Of a stretch of 64,000 nt of DNA, positions 1 through 12,023 are shown piece after piece. The stretch covers positions 14,561,974-14,625,973 of the forward strand of contig OZ005690.1 of NCBI GenBank assembly GCA_963930775.1, given 5' to 3'. How positions within the stretch are numbered: position 1 is the first letter of the stretch; each line of letters begins with the position of its first letter. This DNA comes from Cliona cf. orientalis. Lineage: Eukaryota; Porifera; Demospongiae; Clionaida; Clionaidae. The notes below the pieces were generated by a model. It worked only from the letters and a program-made list of their open reading frames with translations, ran no database searches and had not been told where the DNA came from. The position numbers were made by a program, and so were the translations under genes.

Positions 1-1950
1 GTGTGCGTTAATGCAGGTTTTATTGCTTCCGATTGGGCGTGGCTTCACGAGCCAGTGCTTGGATATCGGGGCCTGGGACTTGGCCGCGGCGATAGGTGGG
101 CGTGTCCCGGATGCGGTGGTGACCTTTGCACCCGGCCAGGAGGCTTCGGGGGCGTGGCAGGAGGTCAAAGGTGAGGCCATGTCAGTTAATGAGGCACTGT
201 ACGGCGGTGCGATCGAGGGGCCTGTACAGCTGGACGGAGGCTGACGATGGTTTGAAGCGGATGTGGTTGCGATGACGTGTTGTTACTCCGCCCACACAGG
301 AAATGAGGTGAGCTCTTGTGTGGGCGGTGTGGCAGAACGGCCTTGAAGTGTTTGTGTGTGTTTTGGCCTTGAGGAAGCTGTGTGTTTTAATTGGGATTGA
401 TTGTGGGCTTCCGGTGGACATCCGGTGGTTAGTAGGCACTTGATTGAGAATGGTGGTCCTTGGGGAACAGGGTGGGGCTGTTTTGGGCGTGGCCTGGCCC
501 CTCCCTTCCGGCTCGGCTTCCGGTCCATGGAGGATATTAAATGAACACTTCCGGCTCTAGCAGCCACACCCCTGAGACCTGTGCAATTAAAAGGGCGTGG
601 TTACACAACATGCACCTCACTAATGACTTTGATGTGGTTTAGGTGTCATATCCCCCACCTCACGCCCACGCAATTTAATGGTACCTTAATCAGCTACTCT
701 TGGCCTGCAGTGAGGGGTGTGGTCTTCATCTGCGCGTGCGCGCTATACTAACTGGCACTCGATTGTATATAGCATGCTGTTAGTAGTGTTCAGTCATGAT
801 TGTGACATCAAACATACTTGTTCATGATTGTCATTAATTTTCATCAATGCCACCTAGCTGACTAATCTCGTGGGAACAGAATCTGGGCATGAGACTATAC
901 ATATACCATGGCAACCGATTTGCCTATTCATTGTTTAATATTAAAAATTTAATGCATGGAACTAGCTACAACTTCAAAAAAAATTTCTGGACCTAGCTAC
1001 ATCCAACTGTGCTCTAGCAATAATACAATATTAGTATAGGGAAGCATGTACACCACTGATTCAGCATGTTTGTGTGATCTTAGCCTTTGATTCAGGCAGC
1101 TATGGTACCCCAAACACACCGTGCCTGAGTTCAAACTTGAATATTCCTATAAGTGCAAATCTCAGGCACTCTTTTGATAGCTAGCTAGGACATCTTCTTT
1201 TGCATCACACACTATTGAACGTACATCAGTGGGACTCTCAAGAAAGCTCAGGTAACCAGCGTCTAGATTTGACCTGCGAATGAAGCCACGCCCCTCGTTA
1301 TCTTGATCCTGACCGGCAAACTTGAAAGAAGGCTGTTTAGAACCAAGTAGCAACGAAAATCTTCGGTTTCGGGAGCATATTTTATAGGCCAGTAAGTTTA
1401 GTAGCCACCATAATCGACAGTTCACTGAGCTGATCAGCTGAGTGCTCGATTGAGCAGGTCCTGGATGCGCCGGCGCACGCGCGCCACTTACATCAGTCAC
1501 ATGATTTCACCATGGCAACACCGTATGAGCATGCACATTATATGACAAAATGGCTAATCAGACACACCCACTCGCAAAATGCACACTGTACACACACCCA
1601 CAATTAAATCGCTATCCTGATAACACAAAATAAGCGTGCCACAGACATGCGCTCCAAAATGGAATGGATTTATACTCAAACTAAGGTGAGCAGTCGTGGT
1701 AGTGTTGAGTTAGCCCAGGAAAACAGAAAGAAAGAAAGAAAGATTGACAAATGGCTATTTTTTTGGTTCTGCAGGCATACACAATTGAGTTGATGGATGA
1801 TCTTGGTCTTATTAGATAGATAATTTGCTTTAGATTCTGATTTTGACACTTAGAAAGTTCACAAAGTTACCTGTTTTGAGATATTTGGATTTTTGTAATG
1901 TATTATATGTATGGAGTATCCGTGCCATCCCCACTATAGAGTCTACCGAC
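1..1950. other. Left flank with no recognised gene
   Basis: The first 600 bases are clearly richer in G and C than the rest and have GGCGTGG-type motifs. A plus-strand frame at 11-244 is open to the window edge, but I recognise nothing in it. No trace of the GTPase-to-Death half of the composite gene is visible here, although a simple tandem duplication would place it near this edge. Confidence 0.5.
1162..1500 (-). CDS. Unassigned open frame, 112 codons
   Basis: An open frame beginning MTDVSGARAPAHPGP and ending ASYQKSA. No domain is recognised, there is no clear splice context, and a chance frame or a first exon are both possible. It lies in the flank outside the duplicated segments. Confidence 0.2.
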   Translation of the reverse strand: MTDVSGARAPAHPGPAQSSTQLISSVNCRLWWLLNLLAYKICSRNRRFSLLLGSKQPSFKFAGQDQDNEGRGFIRRSNLDAGYLSFLESPTDVRSIVCDAKEDVLASYQKSA

Positions 1951-3879
1951 TCTATTATAATTATAGTTAACACCAATAACGTAAGTTTGACTACCATACG
2001 TAATATCAGTGAATATATTTGCCACAAATGCAGTTCTCTCTACGCTCGATGTACATAATATATTAACCAATCTCGTGTAATAATGGATGCCTAAATTAGC
2101 ATGCACAGCACAGTGAAGCCAGACAGAAGATACACTCTGAATTAGTATCATGCTCACTATTAAGCACACATTTCATTAAGTGCAGGATCTTGCAATTGTG
2201 CGGGCTGTACTGTTAGTTTTCTCATCATAATATTATATAGCCAACAGTCTATCATGATGCATGCAGAGATCATTATGGTTGCTAGAGTAAAAAATATGTT
2301 CTGGTAGAGCACCCATGGGTGCTTATATCCTGCATACAGCCATTAATTTTAAGTATAAGCTACATGCAAAGATTTGATGCAAGATAGTAACGAAGCAATA
2401 ATAGAGCACTCTAGTGTGCAATTAAATCCTGCATGAAGCCAAAATCATCATGTATACGATGTCTCATTTTGGGCTTACAAACCTATTATTATACTATAAT
2501 ATTATTATGGTACCAAGACACACACAAACCTTGGCTTTTAATCAAAATTCCAGCTAACTCTTGCTGACCAATCTGTTGCAAGCACTCCACCACCCTCTTC
2601 TTAGTGACCACTGGCTGGTCAGCAGCTGCTTGGTCAGCAACCGCAGTTTCTAAGTATAAACCAATGTTACTTAGTTCATCCACATACTCCACTAGCACGA
2701 TGTTGAGTATTAATTCTTAGCTCATCTGCTGTCAGTGGTCTGCCTGAATGGTTTGAAAATATCTTCAACTAGGATTAACCGTTTAAAGTGAAGCCTTTAC
2801 TTTCATTTTCGCACTGAGCTCTAATTATAAGGTTATCAAAGCAGCGATCACAGACTCTTTCAGGCTTGGATGAGGGGTCATGAACGGGTAACCTGTGCTT
2901 GGAGCAGCTATCACACACTTGGTCCAAACATTTATTGCAGTTATGCTACAGAAAAGGCACATTAATTAAATTGTTATAGCTAATCAATGCCATAATATTA
3001 TATTATTACAGATTATATTAGCATCATAACACACCGGTCTTCTATAGGAAGTAAATATTCTCCTGCACTGAGCACAATGAGCTGTTTTGTACATAGCTAA
3101 TATTGTAAGTGTGTGCATTAGAAATCACTAATTAATATTTGTGTCAAGGACTGTATTGCACAGAAAATGCTACTAATTACTGATGCTGATTTGTGCAGAT
3201 AAAGTGTTAAGCTTCTAGATTTATCTTTGATTGTGCTTTAGGGATAAGTTTGGTGAAAGGTCATCTCATGACCATATGCACATGAAACTTGAATGTTGAG
3301 GATTACTGTTGCCCTATTCGGAGTGAGCCTGAGTGAGCCCCGAATACACGAGAGACGGGAAGCGGTTTTATTATAGGCTATATACAACGAAAAATATTTT
3401 TCAGACGATCATTTTTCTTATAATTATAGTCCGTGTCATTACATGAGGGCATGGATACGCGTCTTAGACGTGCCCGGTTGCTATGAACGTGCGGCGTGGG
3501 CGGAGAGAAAGTCGCACTATAAGGCTCAGGATTGGTCAGAACTGTAGGGCCGTGTGCACGAAGAAGAGTGGCCTTAATGCCTCGGGCCATAAAGACACAT
3601 TGTTGAATGATCCGCGCAAAAGCGCCACGCGCTCATTTCAAGAGGTCTGTTTTTTGTCATAGCTAGCTACCTATCAGTAGTCCGGTAGCAACGTTTGAGC
3701 AGAGCGAGAACGTGGCCATTGCAAACTTAGTAGGGGCCAGAACAGTAACTGTTGCTTAGCTATGAGGGGTGTGGCCTCTGCGACTGCTTCAATCTGCGCA
3801 TGCGCACGGTACTAATGGTTAGGATAGCTACTGTTTGTGCATGAACTATGTCTCTATGTTCCGTGAGTATGTACTGTTA

Positions 3880-4283
3880 AGGCCACACAAACTAAATTCA
3901 CTGTTAAGCGTCACCGCCCGCATGCTATTTTGAAGATCCAGCAAAATTTTCATTATTCATTATTGATCACGTGAACACTGCACAAAACCTTCAAATGTTC
4001 GACATATATGCACAGCACGTCCAAAGCCTTTGTTTCCCTTCTAACAACACACTAACAAGTAGAAAACTTGCCTTAAACTCGTTGTCCTCAGCGGAATGCA
4101 ACGAGCATGCATGACCTTTAACCTTAGCATTGCCCATTAATGGTAAACAACGGCCCTTGAGTGAGGGGCGTGGCTCGCAATGATAAAGAAAATGGACAAT
4201 GAATAATGAATAATGACCGCTCGCCCGCATGGAAAATGGAAAAAGTGGTGACGATAAACAACGAATTTAGTTTGTGTGGCCTA
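3880..4283. mobile_element. MITE with AAGGCCACACAAAC ends, 2 copies
   Basis: About 400 bp bounded by AAGGCCACACAAACTAAATT and GAATTTAGTTTGTGTGGCCT, with CACCGCCCGCATG subterminal blocks. A shorter member (about 244 bp) is at 12779-13022 with the same ends. Confidence 0.82.
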
Positions 4284-4956
4284 ATAGATGATCATGCATG
4301 CTAGCCACAATATCCCATGATTGTGACATTAAACATACTTGTATGTATAATATTAATTGGGGCGAGCCTGAGCGAGCCCCACATAAACGGTACAACTATG
4401 CACGAAATATATATTATATATTATATATTATGGTGCGTCCGTCACGCGAAATTATATCCCCAGCATTGCTAACTATGAACGTAAACGCGAAATATTTCAT
4501 TGCACATTCTCGTGCCTGGGCTATACGGGCCGTATATACGCCGTTCTAATTTAGCGAATTGCAAATTTACACTCATGCTTGTATTGATCAAGCAAGCTAC
4601 CGTACCGCGCCGTACAGAAATATTTAATAGCAGAAAGCTCCAAAGGAGGAGAGAACGAGACAGAGCTCGTCGTCAGCTCAACAGTGCAAGGACCAGCTAA
4701 GAACACGATTAATTAAGATAGACTAGACGTGCTGCTCACTGATGACTCTGATATAGATAGCAGAGGCAATTATTGACTGTCGGCACTGAAGGATGGAGGG
4801 GACTGTCTGTCATTGTTTGCTTGGATCTGTATCAGTGGTCTTCAAGATCATCGTGCTATGGCTTTATTAAAATTTTTGAGTCTCAGCTACTGACAGAGAC
4901 TTTCAGAGGCTCAGCTCAGGCTCGCCCCAAACAGGCCCTGCATGACACTAGTAATA

Positions 4957-5184
4957 AGGCCCCTCCAAATCAATTAGTAGTTTCTCATCCCCCTTAATTT
5001 CCGCCCGCATGCATTTTGTGGTTAGAAGCACAATGCAAAAGTATACCGCCTCCTTTTTTGCAAGCGATTTTGACGACCATTTCCATCAAAAAATGCACAT
5101 ATTAACGACCATTACCACCGCCCGCCCGCATCAATTTTGAGCTCAGAGGGGATGAGAAACTACTAATTGATTTGGAGGGGCCTA
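4957..5184. mobile_element. 228-bp inverted-repeat element
   Basis: Left arm AGGCCCCTCCAAATCAATTA continuing into GTAGTTTCTCATCCCC, with an almost exact inverse at about 5147-5184. Lies in the long intron between the cap ankyrin exon and the FYVE exons of the pseudogene. Confidence 0.8.
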
Positions 5185-6230
5185 ATGTATGTTTGTGGGG
5201 TGATCATTTCTGTGAGGAGAGAGTTAATTAAATTTTGAACGCGTAAGGTAATGGTCGTCATGCGCATACGCCCGCACTGCACCGTGGTGCACACAATCTG
5301 AGACAACTCGAGCCTGTAACAGTACAGTGTACGCAGGTAAAGGCATGAAACTGGAAAGGTGAGTGCTGTAGCTACCACTCTGGCAAGGCTCAGGTCCACG
5401 ATTAACATCGCTGGCAGACCGTTCCACTTCCCCGAGCATAAAGGTGACTGCATGGAGGCTTATCCTCTCAGAGCCTGGCTACAGGTATATAGCTCATGAT
5501 GGCCGATCATGACAGAATGTAGCTAGACTACTAAATATAGTATAGGTGATCAACATAGCAGTCTATGATACTTTCACTGTTGTGGTAGCTTCTCAGGCCT
5601 AGCTATTGGGGTACGTACCAATCCCATGTGCATGCCTGTATGTTTTCTTATGACTGGCGAAGGCTCACCCTGCACAGATGATTTTCATCACCACTAGTAG
5701 CTAGAGATACATATAATTTGGGCAAGTGAAGCTCATACACAACTTTAAACCATACGCCTGCAAGAAATCTCCTCCACTAGTGTATTATAATAATTATATT
5801 AACTCTATCAGGCACATTGGCACACTCACTATTTGGTAGTAATAATTCTATACAACATTCTTATTAGCCTATATAAAGAGCTAATTGGCCCAATTTTACA
5901 TTAATTTTCTTCCTTAAGGGAATTAAGGAATGAGTGAACACAAACAGCTCTTTCTTTAACTTGAAGTACTTTATCTGAACTTGCTCACCTGCAGTTTCTA
6001 GCAGACTAACTATTTTTGAATAGTTTCTGCTGCTTGCTATCTGGAGTGGAGTCTGACCAGCCTGGAACAGATACGAGGTTAGTTAATGGGCATAAAAACA
6101 GCACTTATCAATAAACAGTTTACAAATTGACTCAATTGATCACAAATTAATATAAAAATTGTGCTGTTTCTTTACTTTTGAAGTAATACAGACTTTGGCA
6201 CATACAATAATTCAGTACTGGCCATACCAA

Positions 6231-7280
6231 TCATCAAGTTACTCACAGTGCCTTTAACATGCACATCAGCGTGACACTGCAAAAGTAGCTTCACCACTTC
6301 AAGGTGGCCATTCCTAGATGCATAGTGAAGAGCTGTGTCACCATCCTGTGGGGAAAACAGTATGAAAGCAATAGTGACACTTATCACATATCAGTATGAT
6401 CATCATGTTGGTCTAATTTCTTCCTGGCAGATAGCCTGCAGCACTCTCCATACATCAGTGACCCACACACTGTGATGACCATGCACATAGCTAGCTACAC
6501 AAAATGCCCCACCTGCCCAGTCCGGCCAACCACCTTAATTAAGTTCTAAACTGAGCACACCATTCTGCGGCCTGCATGGCACACCATGTGGTATACAACA
6601 TAGCTGGAATTAAATTTGTTGGTTGGGCTAAAATCAAAAATGATTTTAATTTTCATTGCCTCAGTCGGCAATGAAAATAATATTATTATTACAAAAATTT
6701 CCAGATTTACGTGATAAGGAGTGAATGGTACTAGTGAGATGATTCTGTATATAGCTACTCACAGTGCCTTTAACATGCACATCAGCGTGACACTGCAAAA
6801 GTAGCTTCACCACTTCAAGGTGGCCATTCCTAGATGCATAGTGAAGAGCTGTGTCACCATCCTGTGGGGAAAACAGTATGAAAGCAATAGTGACACTTAT
6901 CACATATCAGTATGATCATCATGTTGGTCTAATTTCTTCCTGGCAGATAGCCTGCAGCACCCTCCATACATCAGTGACCCACACACTGTGATGACCATGC
7001 ACATAGCTAGCTACACAAAATGCCCCACCTGCCCAGTCCGGCCAACCACCTTAATTAAGTTCTAAACTGAGCACACCATTCTGCGGCCTGCATGGCACAC
7101 CATGTGGTATACAACATAGCTGGAATTAAATTTGTTGGTTGGGCTAAAATCAAAAATGATTTTAATTTTCATTGCCTCAATCGGCAATGAAAATAATATT
7201 ATTATTACAAAAATTTCCAGATTTACGTGATAAGGAGTGAATGGTACTAGTGAGATGATTCTGTATATAGCTACTCACAG
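6231..7280. repeat. Tandem 516-bp exon-plus-intron repeats in the ankyrin pseudogene
   Basis: Two nearly identical units of about 516 bases (each one 99-nt ankyrin exon and its intron) follow each other at 6247-6762 and 6763-7278, with a third, more diverged unit starting at 7279. Further exons at 7685, 8525 and 9038 carry the same intron phrases (CTGGCAGATAGCCTGCAGCA) and so come from older rounds. Confidence 0.9.
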
Positions 7281-8156
7281 TGCCTTTAACATGTACATCA
7301 GCGTGACACTGCAAAAGTAGCTTCACCACTTCAAGGTGGCCATTCCTAGATACATAGTGAAGAGCTGTGTCACCATTCTGCAGTGGGGAAAACAGTATGA
7401 AAGCAATAGTGACACTTATCACATATCAGTATGATCATCATGTTGGTCTAAATTTATTGCTATAGCAGATAGCCTGTAGCACACTCCATGCATCAGTGAC
7501 CCACACACTATGATGATCATGCACATAGCTATATAGCTACACAAAATGCCCCACCCACCCAACTGGCCGCCAGCACAATCAAAAATTTTTGTTGCCTCAT
7601 GTGGCAATGAGAATATTATTTAAATAATATTTTGATTTACATAATAAAGAGTGAATGGTACTAGTGAGGTGATTCAGTACTCACCCTATCTTTAACATTC
7701 ACATCGGCGTGAGACTGCAACAGTAGCTTCACCACTTCAGGGTGGCCATTCGTGGATGCCTTGTGAAGAGCTGTGCGGCCATCCTGTGGGGAAAACAGTA
7801 TGAAAACAATAGTGACACTTATCACATATCGGTATCGTCATGTTGGTATAAATTTCTCCCTGGCAGATAGCCTGCAGCACTCTGCATGCATCAGTGACCC
7901 ACACACTGTGATGACCATGCACATAGCTAGCTACACACAATGCCCCACCCATCCAACTGGCCACCAGCCACCTTAATTGATCTAAATTGAGCATACCATT
8001 CTGTGTCAGGCACACCTTGTGGTAGCCAGTAATATTAAAACAATTATTAATAAGTGGTTGGGCTACAAAAATACTATTTCAATAGCAAATATTATTTCCA
8101 GATTTACATAATAAGGAGTGAGTGGTACTTATGGTGGTTTGTAAGGGCCACTTCCT

Positions 8157-8333
8157 TCAACTGTATTTCCATTGTAGAAATTCACTTCACTCTAGTTCCA
8201 TTCTAATTCCAAGATACTTCCACTCTACTTCCACTTTACTTCCATCGTAGTTCCATTATACCCACTTGCTTCCACGCTAATTCCACCCTAATTCCACTCT
8301 AATTCCACTGTAGCTACCTACTAATTTCCATTA
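8157..8333. repeat. TTCCA minisatellite, duplicated with its intron
   Basis: Short units of the type TTCCACTCTAAT repeat across 8157-8333. A similar tract lies at 9513-9627 in the corresponding intron of the neighbouring repeat unit. Confidence 0.8.
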
Positions 8334-11273
8334 TACTTGAGCATACCATTCGGTCCCATGCACACCATGTGGTAGCCGGTAACATTAAAATTATCATTAA
8401 TTAGTGGTTGAGCTACAATCAAAAATTTTTTTTGCCTCATGTGGCAATGAGAATATTATTTAAATAATATTTTGATTTACATAATAAAAAGTGAATGATA
8501 CTAGTGAGGTGATTCAGTACTCACATTGTCTTTAACATTCACGTCGGCGTGAGACTGCAACAGAAGCTTCACCACTTCAGGGTGGTCTTTTATGGATGCA
8601 CAGTGAAGAGCTGTGAAGCCATCCTGTGGGGAAAACAGTATGAAAACAATAGTGACACTTATCACATATCGGTATCGTCATGTTGGTATAAATTTCTCCC
8701 TGGCAGATAGCCTGCAGCACTCTCCATACATCAGTGACCCACACACTGTGATGACCATGCACATAGCTAGCTACACACAATGCCCCACCCACCCAACTGG
8801 CCACCAGCCACCTTAATTGATCTAAATTAACTGAGCATACCATTCTGAGACTGACAAAATTATACTGCATAGTCAGAAATATAATTAAATTAGTGGTCGG
8901 GCTAAAATTTAAAATTATATTGCGATTTTAATTTTCACTGCCTCAGCAATGAAAATATTATTTCAATGATAAAATTAATATTTCCAGATTTATGTAATAA
9001 GGAGTGAATGGTACTAGTGAGGTGATTCAGTACTCACCTTATTTTTAACATTCACGTCGGCGTGAGACTGCAAAAGTAGCTTCACCACTTCAAGGTGGCC
9101 ATTCATGGATGCAAAGTGAAGAGCTGTGTCACCATCCTGTGGGGAAAACAGTATAAAAGCAATAGTGATACTTATCACATATCGGTATCGTCATGTTGGT
9201 ATAAATTTCTCCCTGGCAGATAGCCTGCAGCACTCTGCATGCATCAGTGACCCACACACTGTGATGACCATGCACATAGCTAGCTACACACAATTAATGC
9301 CCCACCCACCCAACTGGCCACCAGCCACCTTAATTGATCTAAATTGAGCATACCATTCTGTGTCAGGCACACCTTGTGGTAGCCAGTAATATTAAAACAA
9401 TTATTAATAAGTGGTTGGGCTACAAAAATACTATTTCAATAGCAAATATTATTTCCAGATTTACATAATAAGGAGTGAGTGGTACTTATGGTGGTTTGTA
9501 AGGGCCACTTCCTTCAACTGTATTTCCATTATAGAAATTCACTTCACTCTAGTTCCATTCTAATTCCATCGTAGTTCCATTATACCCACTTGCTTCCACG
9601 CTAATTCCACCCTAATTCCACTCTACTACATATATAGACAATATTATTGTCAAAAATGCATGTGGTTGGGAAAAAATTATAATGTTAATGTTGTTTTAAT
9701 AATAATTTATTATTTGGTTCGCCTGCATACAGGAATGTCATATACCATATTGCGGGAAACTTTCGAAGGAGAAAACTTTTGTGGATCGATAGGATGGGAG
9801 CATTAATTTTTACAGAGAAAACTTTTGCGGGTGGCTATAAAATCGCAAAATTCGTGAAAGTCTTCTCCCCCCGCTATACGGTATGTAAGTATATATCCTG
9901 ATCAGCCTTGTATCCTAGGCAACAGCCATGGTTTAACTGTGATATTCACCAGGAAATATCACTGATATTTCCCTTGTCTTGTAAATTTAAATTACAAGCC
10001 TCTGGCTATTATTCTGCCATTCCTTTAGTAGTACTTTTGCATGTGCATCTATGGTTTGCATACACTATACTACAGTATTATGTATGCATACAGTGACATA
10101 GGCAGCATACACAGACACGGAAACACACATACACTAATAGAGACTAATCAGGAACCAATTAGTTATCTCTCAATCTGGCACTTCTGCCACGTGGCAAAGT
10201 TCAACAGTACAGTGAAGAACTAGAAGCGTATGTAGCTGATTTAGCAGTCTAATAGTTAGCGTAGCTCTAGTAGCCATCGCCCGGGAGTTTATTGAACAGT
10301 GAAACTACTTTTGAATTTGGTTTCGAAGCTACCTGGCTGTCTTCTACTCACGTAAAGCTGAAGCACTGGTCTGGCTCGGCACTGGTTGACTCAACTAGCC
10401 ATGGTTCACTCATAATTTCATTATTCTGTGCAACTCTCTTCTGTTCAGAACTTTATTGTTGCTAGGTCAGAACGGTTGTTGCTATGCATGTACTATGGTG
10501 CGCTCGTGACTTTCGGCCAATCAGGTGGGATATATAATACTTACAGCACGGTTGCTAGGGATTTATGGCAACGTAAACCGCCCTTATCCTCGGGCTTCGC
10601 CCTCGGACTCGGGTCGGTTTACTGCCATAAATCCCTAGCACCCGTGCTATAACTATAACATAACACATTAATTTCTAATTTGGTGGTTGGAAAGGCAGAC
10701 CACCAGACAGCCAATTGCAAATTAAATTTCACACCTAATTTCCCAGCTAATACTCTCACCTTATTCTTGTGGTTGATCAAAGCACCTCAATGTAGGAGCA
10801 GTCTGGCTGTTTCTAGATGGCCATTCAAACTGGCCACTATCAGCGCTGTGTTTCCATGGACCTGCATGAATTGAGAGAATTAATGCAACACAACAGATAC
10901 AGAGACTGTGAATGGTCACAACTAAATCCACTCCATCATGCAGTTCTATGGCAATAATGGTATGGTATTTTTTAATATGATTGCCATAAACAGGACTCAA
11001 ATTAATTCTAGGATTATAATTTTAATTTTTTTGGCCCTTAAATTTAATGCTATCACCAGGTCCTATATTATTATTATTACTAATTTTTTGCGGGTACTAA
11101 TAATTATTGCGGATTGGCCAAAAAATGCAAACTTTTGTACCTGCTAACATCAGCAAGAGTATACTCTTGACATTAGCCATAATACGCACCATGGAACATT
11201 ACAATATGTCGACCCTGCACCATTTCCTCATACAGCAAACGTGTTTTAAGCAAAAAATGTACCTGCAAATAAT

Positions 11274-11672
11274 TGTGACCTGCTCTGAGAAAAGGGACCA
11301 CTCATGACTTCATTTTTCAATAATAGCTAAAGTATGGGGAAAATGAATGTTTTTCATTTTTCTATTTTTATTCTACTACCAGAAAATGTAGAATTTTGGC
11401 TTCATATTGATGATATGCTATGTTTATGTAGATGCAATATGTAAACGATCGTTATGGGTGCAAATAATTGCTCGGATACATACAATTAAATATGCACATT
11501 TTCTGAAAGTCGAATATATCTATAAAAATGGTCATAACTCAGCTTGTGATCAATATTTTTCATGAAATTTGCATCATTTGATTCAGCACAGCTATCAATC
11601 AATGCTAAAAAAAACTCAATTTTTATGAAAATTTAATATCCCAAGTGGTCCCTTTTCTCAGAGCAGGTCATA
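11274..11672. mobile_element. 400-bp element with TGACCTGCTCTGAGAAAAGG ends
   Basis: Inverted repeats of about 27 bases, flanked by TAATTG on each side. Partial relatives of one end occur at 13552-13690, 14825 and 52893. Lies in an ankyrin intron of the pseudogene. Confidence 0.8.
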
Positions 11673-11808
11673 ATTGTCACCTAAAGATCAAGAAAATTAA
11701 TGTACCTATCATTCTCAAAAAAAGAAATGTACCTATTATTCTCATGTGTTTGGGATAAAAGGTAGAATTATTAATAATTATTCTCGAAGTTATTCCAGCG
11801 TACATACC

Positions 11809-12023
11809 TTAGGGCTACAATTATTTGCGGGTACAAATTTTAGCGGATTTCAGAAATAGCGCATTCAGCGGGTACTCATTTTAGCGATTTTTTCAAAATT
11901 AACATTCTATATATTTATTCGAAAATGTTGAAAAAATTGATATTCGCGGGTACAACTTTTAGTGAAAATTATGCAAATCGCTAATTTCGCTAAACTTAGT
12001 ACACGCAAACAAGTGTCCTTAAG
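11809..12023. mobile_element. MITE with GCGGGTAC...TTTTAGC blocks and CCTTA ends
   Basis: Begins CCTTAGGGCTACAATT and ends GTGTCCTTAAGG, with repeated GCGGGTACAAATTTTAGC-type blocks. Related fragments lie at 20965-21015, 22862-23030 and 58805-58955. The last two are paralogous positions, so that copy predates the duplication. Confidence 0.72.

Larger units (their letters stand above)
3085..5985. other. Long intron of the ankyrin-FYVE pseudogene
   Basis: The DNA between the FYVE exon at 3081 and the cap ankyrin exon at 5989 holds two inverted-repeat elements (3880-4283, 4957-5184). It also holds a GAGCCTGAGCGAGCCCC-type repeat at about 3320 and 4355, also seen near 46990. No coding exon is seen. 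Confidence 0.6.

Noticed and set aside
7737..8870. Repeated minus-strand frames reading VASWMGGALCVASYVHGHHSVWV
   Set aside because: These run through the conserved intron of the ankyrin repeat units, upstream of the 99-nt exons; they repeat because the intron does.
6231..9137. Regularly spaced repeats as a CRISPR array
   Set aside because: The repeated units are 99-nt ankyrin exons with introns in an animal genome, not short repeats with spacers.
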